From: Acetobacter musti
Lineage (GTDB): Bacteria; Pseudomonadota; Alphaproteobacteria; Acetobacterales; Acetobacteraceae
Assembly (NCBI RefSeq): GCF_011516835.1
Contig: NZ_WOTB01000003.1
Location: forward strand, 1 to 64,000
Length of the DNA: 64,000 nucleotides
Reading direction: 5' to 3'
Shown: piece by piece, positions 45,653-54,555 of the stretch
Numbering within the stretch: the first letter of the stretch is position 1
Layout of the letters: every line of letters begins with the position of its first letter
Position numbers and translations under genes: made by a program
Notes under the pieces: model-generated
Database searches by the model: none
Seen by the model: the letters and a program-made list of their open reading frames with translations, nothing else
Told to the model about the DNA's origin: nothing

Positions 45653-45724
45653 ATCGTGTTCAATATAATGAACAATAAGAAACTGAACACGATTTCGTCG
45701 TTACTTTCCGAAAAACATTGTTCA
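45653..45724 (-). promoter_or_regulatory. Candidate IclR operator with repeated TGAAC half-sites
   Basis: A 10-bp inverted repeat ATCGTGTTCA (45653-45662) and TGAACACGAT (45684-45693), with an internal TGAAC (45669-45673) pairing the first GTTCA across 6 nt, and another GTTCA at 45720-45724. It lies 30-100 nt upstream of the IclR start in an AT-rich gap. The remaining gap to prfC shows no gene. Confidence 0.5.
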
Positions 45725-45899
45725 GACCGGATGTTACGGAGATTCTTCGGGTCTCCGTACGGGACCGGCTGTCTTCGGAAACGTCATTTCCACGTCGGAT
45801 GATGAAGCGTGACTCCTTCTGCATGTACGGTCTGGCCGGAATCTGTGCGGATTCCGGGGATCTGGTAAAGGGGGCTGACGGAGAAGCCTGATATTCCCG

Positions 45900-47471
45900 T
45901 CAGCCGACGGCGAGGCCGATCTGTTTGATGTCGTGGAATTTCAGATCCGGATTCATTTCTTCTGTGCGCCGCATCATGAAGGCCGAACTGGCGAGAAAGA
46001 CCGGATCGCCGTCCAGGTCATCCGCCATTGAGGAACGGTTGGCCTGTGCGAAAAGATCGAGTTTCGTCCGGTCGCCTGTGACCCAGCGCGCGAGGGAGAA
46101 GGGAGTGGAATCGAAGCCAATGGCGACGCCGTATTCCCCTTTCAGCCTTGCCTGCAGCACGTCGAGCTGAAGGGTTCCGACCACACCGACGATCGGCTGC
46201 GCCCCGTCCTGAGGACGGAAGAGCTGCACCACGCCTTCTTCCGCCAGTTCCGTGAGGGCCTGGCGGAGTTTTTTGGCTTTCATCGCGTCTTCCAGCCGGA
46301 CGCGGCGCAGGATTTCGGGGGCGAAATGCGGGACGCCGGTAAAGCGGATGTTCTCACCCTCGGTCAGCGTATCGCCGATACGGAGCGTGCCGTGATTGGG
46401 AATTCCGACCACGTCGCCGGCGAAGGCTTCCTCGGCGATCTGACGGTCGCGGGCGAAGAAGAACTGTGGCGTGTGGAGAGCGAATCCCTTCCCGGTGCGG
46501 GTATGGTGCAGGCGCATACCGCGTGACAGGCGACCCGAGCAGACGCGCGCGAAGGCGATGCGGTCACGGTGATTCGGGTCCATATTGGCCTGAATCTTAA
46601 ACACCAGCGCGGTCATACCCGGCTCGTCGGCGTGAACGGTGCGGGTTTCTGTGGCCTGATCGCGGGGTGACGGACCAAAAGCCACGAGGGCGTCGAGAAG
46701 ATCAGTGACGCCGATTTCCTTCATGGCGCTGCCGAAGAACACGGGAGTCAGGTGGCCGGCGTCGAAGGATTCCCGGTCGAATTCGGGAAGCGCGGCGTCG
46801 ATCAGTTCGAGATCCTCGCCGAGCTGGATCATACGGGGGTCGGCCTGATCCAGCGGCGTTGTGGTGTGCACTTCGCGGGTGCGCAGGTCATAGGTGCCGA
46901 CGAAGGTGGCGGCGCGGCCGACGGGCCAGGTGGCGGGTGTGGTGTCGAGCGCGAGGGAGGACGATATCTCGTCCAGCAGGGCGAACGGGTCCTGGGCTTC
47001 GCGATCCATCTTGTTGATGAAGGTGACGATCGGGATATCGCGCATGCGGCAGATTTCGAACAGCTTGCGTGTCCGGTCCTCGATGCCTTTGGCGGCGTCG
47101 ATCACCATGACGGCCGAATCCACGGCGGTCAACGTGCGGTAAGTGTCTTCCGAGAAGTCCTCATGACCGGGAGTGTCGAGAAGGTTGAAGACGCAGCCGC
47201 CATATTCGAACGTCATGACCGAGGTTACGACGGAAATGCCGCGATCCCGCTCAATGCCCATCCAGTCCGACCGGGTCCGGCGGCGCTCGCCCTTGGCCCG
47301 CACATTGCCGGCGAGCTGGATGGCGCCGCCGGCGCGCAGGATGCGTTCGGTCAGCGTCGTCTTGCCGGCATCCGGGTGCGAGATGATCGCGAAGGTCCGG
47401 CGACGGGAGATGGCATCGCGGATTTCGTCCGGTGTCTCAGCCGGTGCGGCTGCGGTCTGGGTATTGGTCAT
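45900..47471 (-). CDS. prfC: Peptide chain release factor 3
   Basis: A 523-residue translational GTPase (E. coli 529). The G-domain motifs are complete: SHPDAGKTTLTERIL (G1), DTPGHEDF (G3) and NKMD (G4). The switch region GNVRAKGERRRTRSDWM and the IERDRGISV loop are typical of RF3. It recycles RF1/RF2 after peptide release. Single gene upstream of rpsD's terminator on the same strand. Confidence 0.96.
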   Translation of the reverse strand: MTNTQTAAAPAETPDEIRDAISRRRTFAIISHPDAGKTTLTERILRAGGAIQLAGNVRAKGERRRTRSDWMGIERDRGISVVTSVMTFEYGGCVFNLLDTPGHEDFSEDTYRTLTAVDSAVMVIDAAKGIEDRTRKLFEICRMRDIPIVTFINKMDREAQDPFALLDEISSSLALDTTPATWPVGRAATFVGTYDLRTREVHTTTPLDQADPRMIQLGEDLELIDAALPEFDRESFDAGHLTPVFFGSAMKEIGVTDLLDALVAFGPSPRDQATETRTVHADEPGMTALVFKIQANMDPNHRDRIAFARVCSGRLSRGMRLHHTRTGKGFALHTPQFFFARDRQIAEEAFAGDVVGIPNHGTLRIGDTLTEGENIRFTGVPHFAPEILRRVRLEDAMKAKKLRQALTELAEEGVVQLFRPQDGAQPIVGVVGTLQLDVLQARLKGEYGVAIGFDSTPFSLARWVTGDRTKLDLFAQANRSSMADDLDGDPVFLASSAFMMRRTEEMNPDLKFHDIKQIGLAVG

Positions 47472-47531
47472 GATGGCTGATCATCCTGCGATGGATGGAA
47501 GGCACGGAGATGTGGCCTGAAAACGGCAACG

Positions 47532-47560
47532 CCGGACGGAGAGAGACTCTCCGCCCGGCG
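47532..47560 (-). terminator. Terminator hairpin after rpsD
   Basis: A 12-nt inverted repeat (47532-47543 with 47549-47560, one mismatch) about 45 nt after the rpsD stop. Only a weak T-run follows on the minus strand. Confidence 0.5.
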
Positions 47561-47604
47561 CCAGAACGGACCCGGTCGGTGAGGACCGGGCAGTCTCGCA
47601 GGAT

Positions 47605-48222
47605 TTAGCGCGAGTAGAACTCGACCACGAGGTTCGGTTCCATCTGCACCGGATACGGCACATCGGAGAGACCCGGACCACGGAGGAATGTGCCCTTCAT
47701 CTGACGATGATCGGCTTCCATGTATTCCGGAACGTCACGCTCGCCGGACTGGGCGGCGTCGAGGACGGCGGCGAGCTGCTTGGACTTCTCGCGGACTTCG
47801 ATGACGTCACCTTCGCGGACGAGGTAGGAAGGAATGTTCACCTTCTTGCCGTTCACGAGGATATGGCCGTGGTTGATGAACTGACGGGAGGCGAACGGCG
47901 TGATCGCGAATTTCAGGCGATACACGACGGCGTCCAGGCGACGCTCCAGCAGGTTGATGAGGTTCTCGGAGGTATCGCCCTTGCGACGCACCGCTTCCTC
48001 ATAATACTTGCGGAACTGCTTCTCGCTGATGTTGCCGTAATAGCCTTTCAGCTTCTGCTTCGCCATCAGCTGGACGGAGAAATCCGAAGGCTTGCCCTTG
48101 CGGCGCTGGCCGTGCTGGCCCGGTCCGTAGTCACGGCGGTTGACCGGGGACTTCGCGCGGCCCCACAGGTTGACGCCGAGGCGACGGTTAATTTTGTATT
48201 TGCTCTCAAGGCGCTTGCTCAT
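47605..48222 (-). CDS. rpsD: 30S ribosomal protein S4
   Basis: A 205-residue primary 16S-rRNA-binding protein starting [20 protein letters not shown] and containing the S4 domain ([33 protein letters not shown]). It begins small-subunit assembly and is located away from the alpha operon, as in many alphaproteobacteria. ATG 48222 matches the family; the open frame continues upstream without homology. Confidence 0.97.
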   Translation of the reverse strand: MSKRLESKYKINRRLGVNLWGRAKSPVNRRDYGPGQHGQRRKGKPSDFSVQLMAKQKLKGYYGNISEKQFRKYYEEAVRRKGDTSENLINLLERRLDAVVYRLKFAITPFASRQFINHGHILVNGKKVNIPSYLVREGDVIEVREKSKQLAAVLDAAQSGERDVPEYMEADHRQMKGTFLRGPGLSDVPYPVQMEPNLVVEFYSR

Positions 48223-48413
48223 CGTGCGCGCTCTGCTTTCATCTTTTGCGACGTGACGCGGACGTTTATGTCCCCTCACCCGCAGTGGCACCGGTAGTCT
48301 CTGACCAGCATGGTTCAGAGCGGGCGCGTTCCGTATTACCGGCCCCGGGGAGCATGATACCCGCTGGGCCGGCCGGTCCGTCCACGTTCCCGGCAATGGG
48401 TGGCGCCTATAGG

Positions 48414-48743
48414 TCAGGAGGCCTTTTGTGTCAATTCCGATGATGCGTGCGTATCCAGAACCAGCGCGATCAGCCCTGGGAAGCGACGTTCCAGCTCATC
48501 TTTCCGCAGGGTGTTGATATGTTCGGTGCCCTGCGTGGTGGTTCTGACCAGTCCGGCCTCGCGCAGAACGCGGAAATGGTGAGACATGGTGGAGCGTGGC
48601 CGGTCGCAGCTCAGGGCGGCGCAGTTCAGCGGGCCGCGCCGGGCGAGGGTGCGTACGATGTCGAGGCGCAAAGGATCGGAGAGGGCGTGAAACACCGCTG
48701 AGGGCTCGACGGTGTCGATGGATGGATGGCTGTAGCGTTCCAT
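48414..48743 (-). CDS. ArsR family regulator with a Cys pair
   Basis: A 109-residue winged-helix repressor: [20 protein letters not shown], then recognition helix [17 protein letters not shown]. It lacks the classic metal-binding ELCVC motif. Instead two Cys lie four apart just before the recognition helix (NCAALSC). It is divergent from an Old Yellow Enzyme gene, with a palindrome between them. The likely job is repression of the reductase, released by an electrophile or oxidant acting on the cysteines; that is inference. Confidence 0.9.
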   Translation of the reverse strand: MERYSHPSIDTVEPSAVFHALSDPLRLDIVRTLARRGPLNCAALSCDRPRSTMSHHFRVLREAGLVRTTTQGTEHINTLRKDELERRFPGLIALVLDTHASSELTQKAS

Positions 48744-48908
48744 GGCCCCCTGCCCCGCCGGTTTTCTGTCACCGGTCCCTGTTACCGGCCAGCTGTTGTG
48801 TCCGTCCGGTCCCTGCCCGCTTGCGACATCTGTTTATTATGCAGAAGGATCCGTCGGGATGCGAGGGGTTCGTCATTATCTTCCCAACGAGCCTCCATCG
48901 GAATTTGA

Positions 48909-48928
48909 AGTTCGATAAAATACGAACT
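48909..48928 (+). promoter_or_regulatory. Candidate ArsR operator
   Basis: AGTTCG-N8-CGAACT, a perfect 6-bp inverted repeat with an AT-rich centre, 41 nt before the reductase start and 165 nt from the ArsR start. The position is consistent with repression of the reductase promoter. Confidence 0.5.
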
Positions 48929-48969
48929 ATAGAGCAGGTGTGTCGATCACCCAGAAAGGGATGCATGCG

Positions 48970-50046
48970 ATGACTACTCTTTTCGATCCCATCCGCATCG
49001 GCGCCATCAGTGCGCCGAACCGGATTATTATGTCTCCGCTGACCCGGGGCCGCGCGACCCGCGCGCATGTCCCGACGCCTGTCATGGCGGAATATTACGG
49101 CCAGCGCGCCAGCGCGGGGCTGATCGTCTCGGAAGCCACCGGCATCAGCCGTCAGGGACTGGGCTGGCCCTACGCGCCCGGACTCTGGTCCGATGAACAG
49201 GTTGAGGCCTGGAAGCCTGTCACGCAGGCGGTCCACGATAAGGGTGGTCATATTGTCGCCCAGCTCTGGCATATGGGGCGTCTCGTTCATTCCTCGGTGA
49301 CGGGACAGCAGCCGGTTTCTTCTTCTCCTGGCGCGGCGCCGGGCGAGGTTCATACTTATGAGGGCAAGCGTCCTTATGAGAGTGCGCGGGCGTTGCGGAT
49401 CGACGAGATTCCAGGACTTCTGGAGGATTACGGGCGGGCGGCGCGCAATGCGCGCGCGGCAGGCTTTGACGGTGTGCAGATTCATGCCGCGAACGGCTAT
49501 CTGATCGATGAATTTCTGCGAAATGGCGTCAATCATCGTGACGATGCCTATGGCGGCGCGCCGGAGAATCGCATCCGGCTTCTGCGTGAGGTTACCGAGA
49601 AGGTCATAGCGACCATCGGGGCGGACCGGACGAGTGTGCGGCTCTCGCCTAACGGGGAGACGCAGGGGGCTGACGACAGTGATCCGGCGGCGGTTTTCGT
49701 GCCGGCGGCGAAGATGCTGTCCGGACTGGGGATCGCCTCTCTCGCCTTGCGCGAGCCGGGGCCGGACGGAACATTCGGGGCGACGGATGAGCCGAAACTG
49801 TCACCGCAGATCCGCGAAGTGTTCGATCAGGTTCTGATTCTGAATTCAGACTACACGCCGGAAGCGGCTGAAGCGGCGGTTGCCTCTGGTCTTGCCGACG
49901 CGATCGGCTTCGGACGGCCATTTATCGCCAATCCGGATCTGCCCCGTCGCATCCGCGAAGGGTTGCCGCTGGCCACGTCGGAGATGAAGACCTGGTATTC
50001 TCAGGGGACCGAGGGATATATCGACTTCCCGCCGGCAACCGCCTGA
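48970..50046 (+). CDS. Old Yellow Enzyme family alkene reductase (NemA-like)
   Basis: A 358-residue FMN-dependent TIM-barrel enzyme beginning MTTLFDPIRIGAISAPNRI. The substrate-binding His/Asn pair is in HAANGYLIDEF with the conserved downstream GGAPENRIRLL, and LWHMGRLVHS matches the N-terminal barrel motif. It reduces activated C=C bonds of enones, maleimides or nitro compounds with NADPH, a detoxification role. ATG 48970 fits the family and an AAAGGG SD; an upstream GTG at 48940 is rejected. Divergent ArsR gene is the probable regulator. Confidence 0.93.
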   Translation: MTTLFDPIRIGAISAPNRIIMSPLTRGRATRAHVPTPVMAEYYGQRASAGLIVSEATGISRQGLGWPYAPGLWSDEQVEAWKPVTQAVHDKGGHIVAQLWHMGRLVHSSVTGQQPVSSSPGAAPGEVHTYEGKRPYESARALRIDEIPGLLEDYGRAARNARAAGFDGVQIHAANGYLIDEFLRNGVNHRDDAYGGAPENRIRLLREVTEKVIATIGADRTSVRLSPNGETQGADDSDPAAVFVPAAKMLSGLGIASLALREPGPDGTFGATDEPKLSPQIREVFDQVLILNSDYTPEAAEAAVASGLADAIGFGRPFIANPDLPRRIREGLPLATSEMKTWYSQGTEGYIDFPPATA

Positions 50047-50054
50047 AAGTATGC

Positions 50055-50082
50055 CAGGGAGGGGGTTTGCGCCCCTTCCCTG
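50055..50082. terminator. Hairpin between convergent genes
   Basis: An 11-bp stem with one G-T pair (50055-50065 with 50072-50082) and a 6-nt loop, just after the reductase stop and before the convergent DUF4167 stop. There is no T-run. Confidence 0.5.
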
Positions 50083-50101
50083 TGGCCGGTCCGGATACCT
50101 G

Positions 50102-50533
50102 TCAGGATGCGACGGCTTCTGATTCAGGCTGCGCCTCACCCTGCTGGTCGCTGTGGTTTTCTTCGGCGCCGCCGGCTGACTCGTTCTGCTGGTAATTTGG
50201 CCGTGAACGCGTGGTCCGTTCCTGCCGCTCGATCTGGGCCTGCTGCGCGGCCTGGTTCATGGCGTTCAGAATACGGAAGTAATGTTCAGCATGCTGGAAG
50301 TATGCTTCGGCGGTGACCCGGTCACCACCGGATGTCGCATCGCGTCCAAGCTGGAGATATTTCTCGAACAGCTGCTGAGCCGTGCCGCGGATACGAACTT
50401 CGGGACCGTTACTGTCGAACACATGGTTCCGGTTAAGGGGGACCTGCCCGTTATGGAGGCGTGCCCCGCTGCTTCCGCCGTTATTATTACTTCCGGGCCG
50501 GTGATGACGGCTGCGCGTGCGTTTCATATTCAT
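50102..50533 (-). CDS. DUF4167 protein
   Basis: A 143-residue protein. The basic start (MKRTRSRHHRPG) is followed by the conserved core NHVFDSNGPEVRIRGTAQQL and a helix with EAYFQHAEHYFRILNAM, then a Gln/Glu-rich, probably disordered tail. This is DUF4167, an alphaproteobacterial family commonly encoded after prmC, as here. It probably binds RNA or ribosomes given its basic N-terminus, but function is unproven. ATG 50533 is chosen; the upstream extension lacks homology. Confidence 0.87.
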   Translation of the reverse strand: MNMKRTRSRHHRPGSNNNGGSSGARLHNGQVPLNRNHVFDSNGPEVRIRGTAQQLFEKYLQLGRDATSGGDRVTAEAYFQHAEHYFRILNAMNQAAQQAQIERQERTTRSRPNYQQNESAGGAEENHSDQQGEAQPESEAVAS

Positions 50534-50842
50534 GGTGTTACCACGACACTTTCCTGTCTTTACGCAGTCAGCGCGCATTTTACTGTTCTGCTGACCGACT
50601 ACTCGAAACCTGTATTTTTCGGGTTCAGGCTCGGCGCGACCGCAGAAGCGCATCGCTGACACAGGCCTTTCTGGCCGTCGCTGACGTTAGTGGCGATCTG
50701 TATCGCGCTGGCTACAGCACGATACGCCATGGGAACGTCAGGCGTTCCGAAGCCCTTTGGAGCACAGGCGGCGCGCCGGCGCAAGCAAAGATATGCATCA
50801 TGTTATGAATACCTGACAGGTCAGGCTATGGAGTTGCGGAGG
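50534..50842. other. Intergenic region between prmC and the DUF4167 gene
   Basis: A gap of about 310 nt on the same strand. Antisense open frames here are not supported, and no clear terminator was found. Confidence 0.3.
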
Positions 50843-51742
50843 TCAGAGCGTAAAGACCACTGCGCGGGGATGCCCGCCGAGATCGGAGCGGATATCCGCA
50901 ACGCGCAGACCAGCGGACCGGCCCAGTTCCGGCACGGTTTTATCCTGACCGATGCCGATTTCGAAAACAGCCAGACCACCGGGCGCCAGAAGCCGGGTCA
51001 GGGCTGGCATCAGCACACGATAGTCGTCGAGTCCGTCCGCTCCGCCGTCGAGCGCGCTGAGCGGTTCGTAGTCGATGACGTCGCGCATGAGATCGGGGAT
51101 ATCGCAGCCTGGAATATAGGGCGGGTTGGACAGCACGACATCGAAGCGGCCGGAAATGGCGTCGTCCCAGCGGCTGACGATGAAAGAACAGCGCTCCGCA
51201 AGGCCGTTCGTGCGGGCATTTGCCGCGGCGAGCGCCGTGGCTGCCGGAATACGGTCCACGCCGATGCCGGTTGCGTGCGGGTATTCACTGAGCGCCGCGA
51301 GCAGCAGGCATCCGGTTCCGGTTCCGAGATCGAGAACGGAGCGCACTGCTTCCCGTTGCGGGCGATGGGCCAGAAGGGTTTCGATCAGTGTTTCCGTATC
51401 GGCGCGTGGAATCAGCGTATCAGCGGAGACGGCCAGATCCAGCGTCCAGAAGCCCTGTTTCCCGGCCAGATATGCGACCGGTTCGCCACGGGTGCGGCGA
51501 GCGACAAGCGAAAGGAACAGGTCGGGTTCGGCGATCACGCTGTCGCCGTGTCCGAGTTGCCAGCCAGTTGTCATTCCGAAGGCGATCTCCAGAAGCAGGC
51601 GGGCTTCCCGGCGCGCGTCTTCGATGCCTGAGGCAGCGAGTTCCGTCGTCGCCCGGGTGATGAGGCTCATGACGGTTGCCGAAGATGACGCATGCGGAAC
51701 AGGGGTAGTGGTTGTCATGGCCGGGAGCAAAGACGGAGTCAT
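50843..51742 (-). CDS. prmC: Release factor glutamine methyltransferase PrmC
   Basis: A 299-residue SAM methyltransferase. The N-terminal helical domain (EDARREARLLLEIAFG) precedes the Rossmann domain with SAM motif VLDLGTGTGCLLLAA and the catalytic NPPY motif (VVLSNPPYIPG), which methylates the GGQ glutamine of release factors. The N-terminus is uncertain: homology starts near the ATG at 51670; 51718 and 51742 are in frame, and 51742 has GGAGG only one base away. The usual neighbour prfA is not present upstream. Confidence 0.93.
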   Translation of the reverse strand: MTPSLLPAMTTTTPVPHASSSATVMSLITRATTELAASGIEDARREARLLLEIAFGMTTGWQLGHGDSVIAEPDLFLSLVARRTRGEPVAYLAGKQGFWTLDLAVSADTLIPRADTETLIETLLAHRPQREAVRSVLDLGTGTGCLLLAALSEYPHATGIGVDRIPAATALAAANARTNGLAERCSFIVSRWDDAISGRFDVVLSNPPYIPGCDIPDLMRDVIDYEPLSALDGGADGLDDYRVLMPALTRLLAPGGLAVFEIGIGQDKTVPELGRSAGLRVADIRSDLGGHPRAVVFTL

Positions 51743-51820
51743 GCCTCCGCTGTCAATGTCGCAATCCTTTCATGTGCCTTTCCGGTTCAGGCCGGGCACG
51801 TGTCGGGCTATATTGACGGG

Positions 51821-52294
51821 ATGACAAAGATGTTCCGTTTCGCCCGACGCTCCGGGGCGCTTCTTACCGCGGCTTTCCTTGCAATCGGCATGGTTTATGC
51901 CGGGCAGGCACAGGCCGGGCAGTTTTCGGTGGTTGATGAAAAAGCGCCGCAGGAAATTTCCGAGGTGTCACGTCTGTATGTGGACGGCGAGCTGGCCGCG
52001 ACATTTATCCTGAACAGCGACACGACGCAGAAGAGCGAGACGATCCACACCCCCGCCGGCCGGGTCGAGCATACTTATGCTCTTTGCGGTGAGATTGTGA
52101 TCCGCACGCCGGAAGGACGGACGGAGACGCATAATGTCAGCAGCGCCGGTGTTCTGCACAATCCGGACGGGCATGTATTCCAGGCTCTCGGAGCGGAGAA
52201 TTTCACCGATTTCTATCTCATCGATCCGACCGATCCGGATGTCGCCCAGCATCGGCCCGGACGTGCGGAGGCCTGCACGGTTGCGACGAGCTGA
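51821..52294 (+). CDS. Secreted protein of unknown function
   Basis: A 157-residue protein with a signal peptide (basic start, then LLTAAFLAIGMVYAGQAQA) and a mature region with alternating beta-strand character including LAATFILNSDT and YALCGEIVIRT. It has two Cys in the mature part (in ALCGE and EACTV), possibly a disulfide. I recognise no named family. It is divergent from prmC and convergent with the ABC transporter genes. The open frame upstream of 51821 lacks a signal and was rejected. Confidence 0.75.
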   Translation: MTKMFRFARRSGALLTAAFLAIGMVYAGQAQAGQFSVVDEKAPQEISEVSRLYVDGELAATFILNSDTTQKSETIHTPAGRVEHTYALCGEIVIRTPEGRTETHNVSSAGVLHNPDGHVFQALGAENFTDFYLIDPTDPDVAQHRPGRAEACTVATS

Positions 52295-52326
52295 CTGAGC
52301 GGAGCGGCCGGCCTGATGTTTCCGGT

Positions 52327-53088
52327 TCAGGATTCAGCTTCGAGATAGGCGGGCAGCACCTGATCCGTCGGGCCGTCCATGACCACCCTTCCCTGCTCCA
52401 TCCAGAGCAGGCGCGTGCACCATTTTTCGACGATTTCCGGCATATGGGTGGAGATGACGAGAATTTCCGCGCCTTCCACGAGGCCAGAGATCCGTTGCGC
52501 CGCGCGTCGCATGAAGGATTCATCGCCGGCCATGAACCATTCATCCATGATCAGCACCTGCGGCATGATCGCGGTTGCGAGGCCGAAGGACAGTCTGACG
52601 CCCATGCCGGAGCTGTAGGTTTTCAGTGGCAGGTCCATAAAGGACCCGAGACCGGCGAATGTTTCGACGTCCTGCTCGACCTCGGTGATTGCTTTATCGG
52701 ATAATCCGAAGAACAGACCACGCAGCCGGATATTCTCGCGGCCCGATAATTCGGGGTTCATGCCGAGCGACGTATCCAGCAGAGTGCCTATCCGTCCCCG
52801 GACGAGCACACGGCCTTCCACGGGTTCGTAAATCCCGGCGAGTGCGCGCAGGAGCGTGGTCTTGCCGGCCCCGTTCCGGCCGATCAGCCCGAGACGGTCT
52901 CCGGGGCGAAGGGAGAAGCTGATATCCGTGAGAGCCCGGACGGTCACCCGGTTACGGTTGTCCTGTGCGAACCGGCCTGACAGCCGGCGCCCGCCGAGCG
53001 CGCCGCTGAGCGTTTTTTTCAGGCTGCGGGCGTCGCCGTGGTAGAGCGGGAAGGAGATTGTAAGATTTGAAACGTCAACGCCTGCCAT
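52327..53088 (-). CDS. ABC polysaccharide exporter ATP-binding protein (Wzt/KpsT type)
   Basis: A 253-residue ATPase with Walker A GRNGAGKTTLLRAL, the signature region YSSGMGVRLSFGLA (the YSSGM form is typical of polysaccharide exporters), Walker B VLIMDEWF and the H-loop His in ISTHMPE. It lacks the C-terminal carbohydrate-binding domain of O-antigen Wzt proteins, so it resembles the short capsule type. The gene starts 7 nt after the permease stop, one operon. Confidence 0.92.
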   Translation of the reverse strand: MAGVDVSNLTISFPLYHGDARSLKKTLSGALGGRRLSGRFAQDNRNRVTVRALTDISFSLRPGDRLGLIGRNGAGKTTLLRALAGIYEPVEGRVLVRGRIGTLLDTSLGMNPELSGRENIRLRGLFFGLSDKAITEVEQDVETFAGLGSFMDLPLKTYSSGMGVRLSFGLATAIMPQVLIMDEWFMAGDESFMRRAAQRISGLVEGAEILVISTHMPEIVEKWCTRLLWMEQGRVVMDGPTDQVLPAYLEAES

Positions 53089-53094
53089 GTCCGC

Positions 53095-54048
53095 TTATAC
53101 CCAGTAAGCCAGCCGCGCGCGCATGCGTGCGAACAGCAGGAAAGAGATAAACCACAGAATCATGCTGTAGAGGATGGCCATAAGCCAGATCGAAGGGCGG
53201 ACGGGTGTTCCCATGAATGTGCCGCGGATGATTTCCAGAAATGGAAAACATGGGTCCAGCAGCATGTACTGACGGCCGGTATAGATCAGATCGGGTTTCC
53301 AGAGGACGGGCGTGACGAAGAACAGAATCTGCATCACGCTCGCGCTCACTGGCGGGATGTCACGGAAGCGGGCGCCGAGAACTCCGACCAGCAGGGTGAT
53401 TGCGTAAAGATCGACGCCCCAGAGCATGAGGCTGGCCGGAATCTGCCAGTTCAGTGTCGGCGTGATGTGAAAAATCATGAAGACGATCGCGATGACGCCG
53501 ACGCTGTGAAGGAAGGTGAGAAAGTTCCGCACGGTTACGCGCAGCACGTGAGTGCTGAACGGCATCCGTACGGCGTGGATCAGCCCGGCCGATCTGGTGA
53601 AGGTGGCGCAGCCTTCGGAGACCGTGCTGCCGAGCAGAGCCCAGAGAACGAGCGAGAAGGACAGGAACGGCAGATAGACGCGCAGTTCGATATGAAACAG
53701 GGCGGCATAAAGCACGCCCATCGAGCCGACCAGGACTGCTGTTGAGATGGTCATCCAGAATGGCCCGAGCATCGAGCCACGGTAACGGAGCTTGATGTCC
53801 AGCCAGCCGAGCATCCAGCCGAGCCTGAACAGGGCCATGCCCTGACGGAAATCCCGCAGCGCATGCAGGATATGCGCGAAGCCCTTTTCGGGCCGCAGAT
53901 CGAGAACCGGTTCGGGTCCCTGCGCTGCGATTTCTGCCCGCAATTCGGGTTCGGCGGAGACTGCCGGATGATCGGGCGCAGCGGAGCCGGCTGCCATCGG
54001 AGCGTCGCCTGACTGCGTTCCGGCGTCCGCGTTTTCGTCGCTGTTCAT
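53095..54048 (-). CDS. ABC polysaccharide exporter permease (Wzm/KpsM type)
   Basis: A 317-residue membrane protein with six hydrophobic helices from about residue 110, starting with LGWLDIKLRYRGSMLGPFWM, the conserved KpsM/Wzm entry motif, and ending in LLFARMRARLAYWV. The first 60-70 residues are acidic, polar and probably disordered. ATG 54048 was chosen; the frame continues upstream into a NUDIX gene without homology. With the downstream ATPase it exports a glycan or glycolipid; no synthesis genes lie beside it. Confidence 0.88.
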   Translation of the reverse strand: MNSDENADAGTQSGDAPMAAGSAAPDHPAVSAEPELRAEIAAQGPEPVLDLRPEKGFAHILHALRDFRQGMALFRLGWMLGWLDIKLRYRGSMLGPFWMTISTAVLVGSMGVLYAALFHIELRVYLPFLSFSLVLWALLGSTVSEGCATFTRSAGLIHAVRMPFSTHVLRVTVRNFLTFLHSVGVIAIVFMIFHITPTLNWQIPASLMLWGVDLYAITLLVGVLGARFRDIPPVSASVMQILFFVTPVLWKPDLIYTGRQYMLLDPCFPFLEIIRGTFMGTPVRPSIWLMAILYSMILWFISFLLFARMRARLAYWV

Positions 54049-54109
54049 GGCAGCGCGATAGACAAGGCGGCCGGCGAGCGCAAGCGCCGTCCGGTCACGC
54101 CGGATTGTG

Positions 54110-54550
54110 TCACGTCCGCGCCTCAGCCTGCAGTGCGAGAGGCAGAAGTCCGGAGCTTGCGGCCGCACCCAGCGACCGGATCTGCTCGATATCGAACCAG
54201 CCGACTTCCAGAGCATCGTCACCCGCACGCGGGTTCAGCTGTTCCAGGCTGGCTGTTACCCGGCAGCGGATGACCGCGATCAGATAGTGAAACAGGAGGG
54301 CTCCGTCCTTGTCGCGATGGATCGACTCCAGGACCGTAAGCACGTCTTCACCCAAGGCTTCCACTCCGGTTTCCTCGGCGAGTTCCCGTGCCGCGGCGAT
54401 GCGCATTTCTTCTCCTGGTTCGATCCTGCCACCGGGAAATCCCCATAATCCGGCATCCGGTGCATTGGCCCTTCGGACCAGTAGAAACGCGCCGTCTGTT
54501 TCGCGCCGTACGACCGCGAGAACTCCCCCGCGGGGGCGTGGTTCAGTCAT
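54110..54550 (-). CDS. NUDIX hydrolase
   Basis: A 146-residue protein with the Nudix box GGRIEPGEEMRIAAARELAE (continuing ETGV) around residues 40-62. Residues before the box (LWGFPGG) resemble ADP-ribose/8-oxo-dGTP hydrolases. It lies between the ABC permease and an MFS gene on the same strand with a 5-nt gap to the MFS stop, so it may be co-transcribed with both. Confidence 0.87.
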   Translation of the reverse strand: MTEPRPRGGVLAVVRRETDGAFLLVRRANAPDAGLWGFPGGRIEPGEEMRIAAARELAEETGVEALGEDVLTVLESIHRDKDGALLFHYLIAVIRCRVTASLEQLNPRAGDDALEVGWFDIEQIRSLGAAASSGLLPLALQAEART

Positions 54551-54555
54551 ATGCC

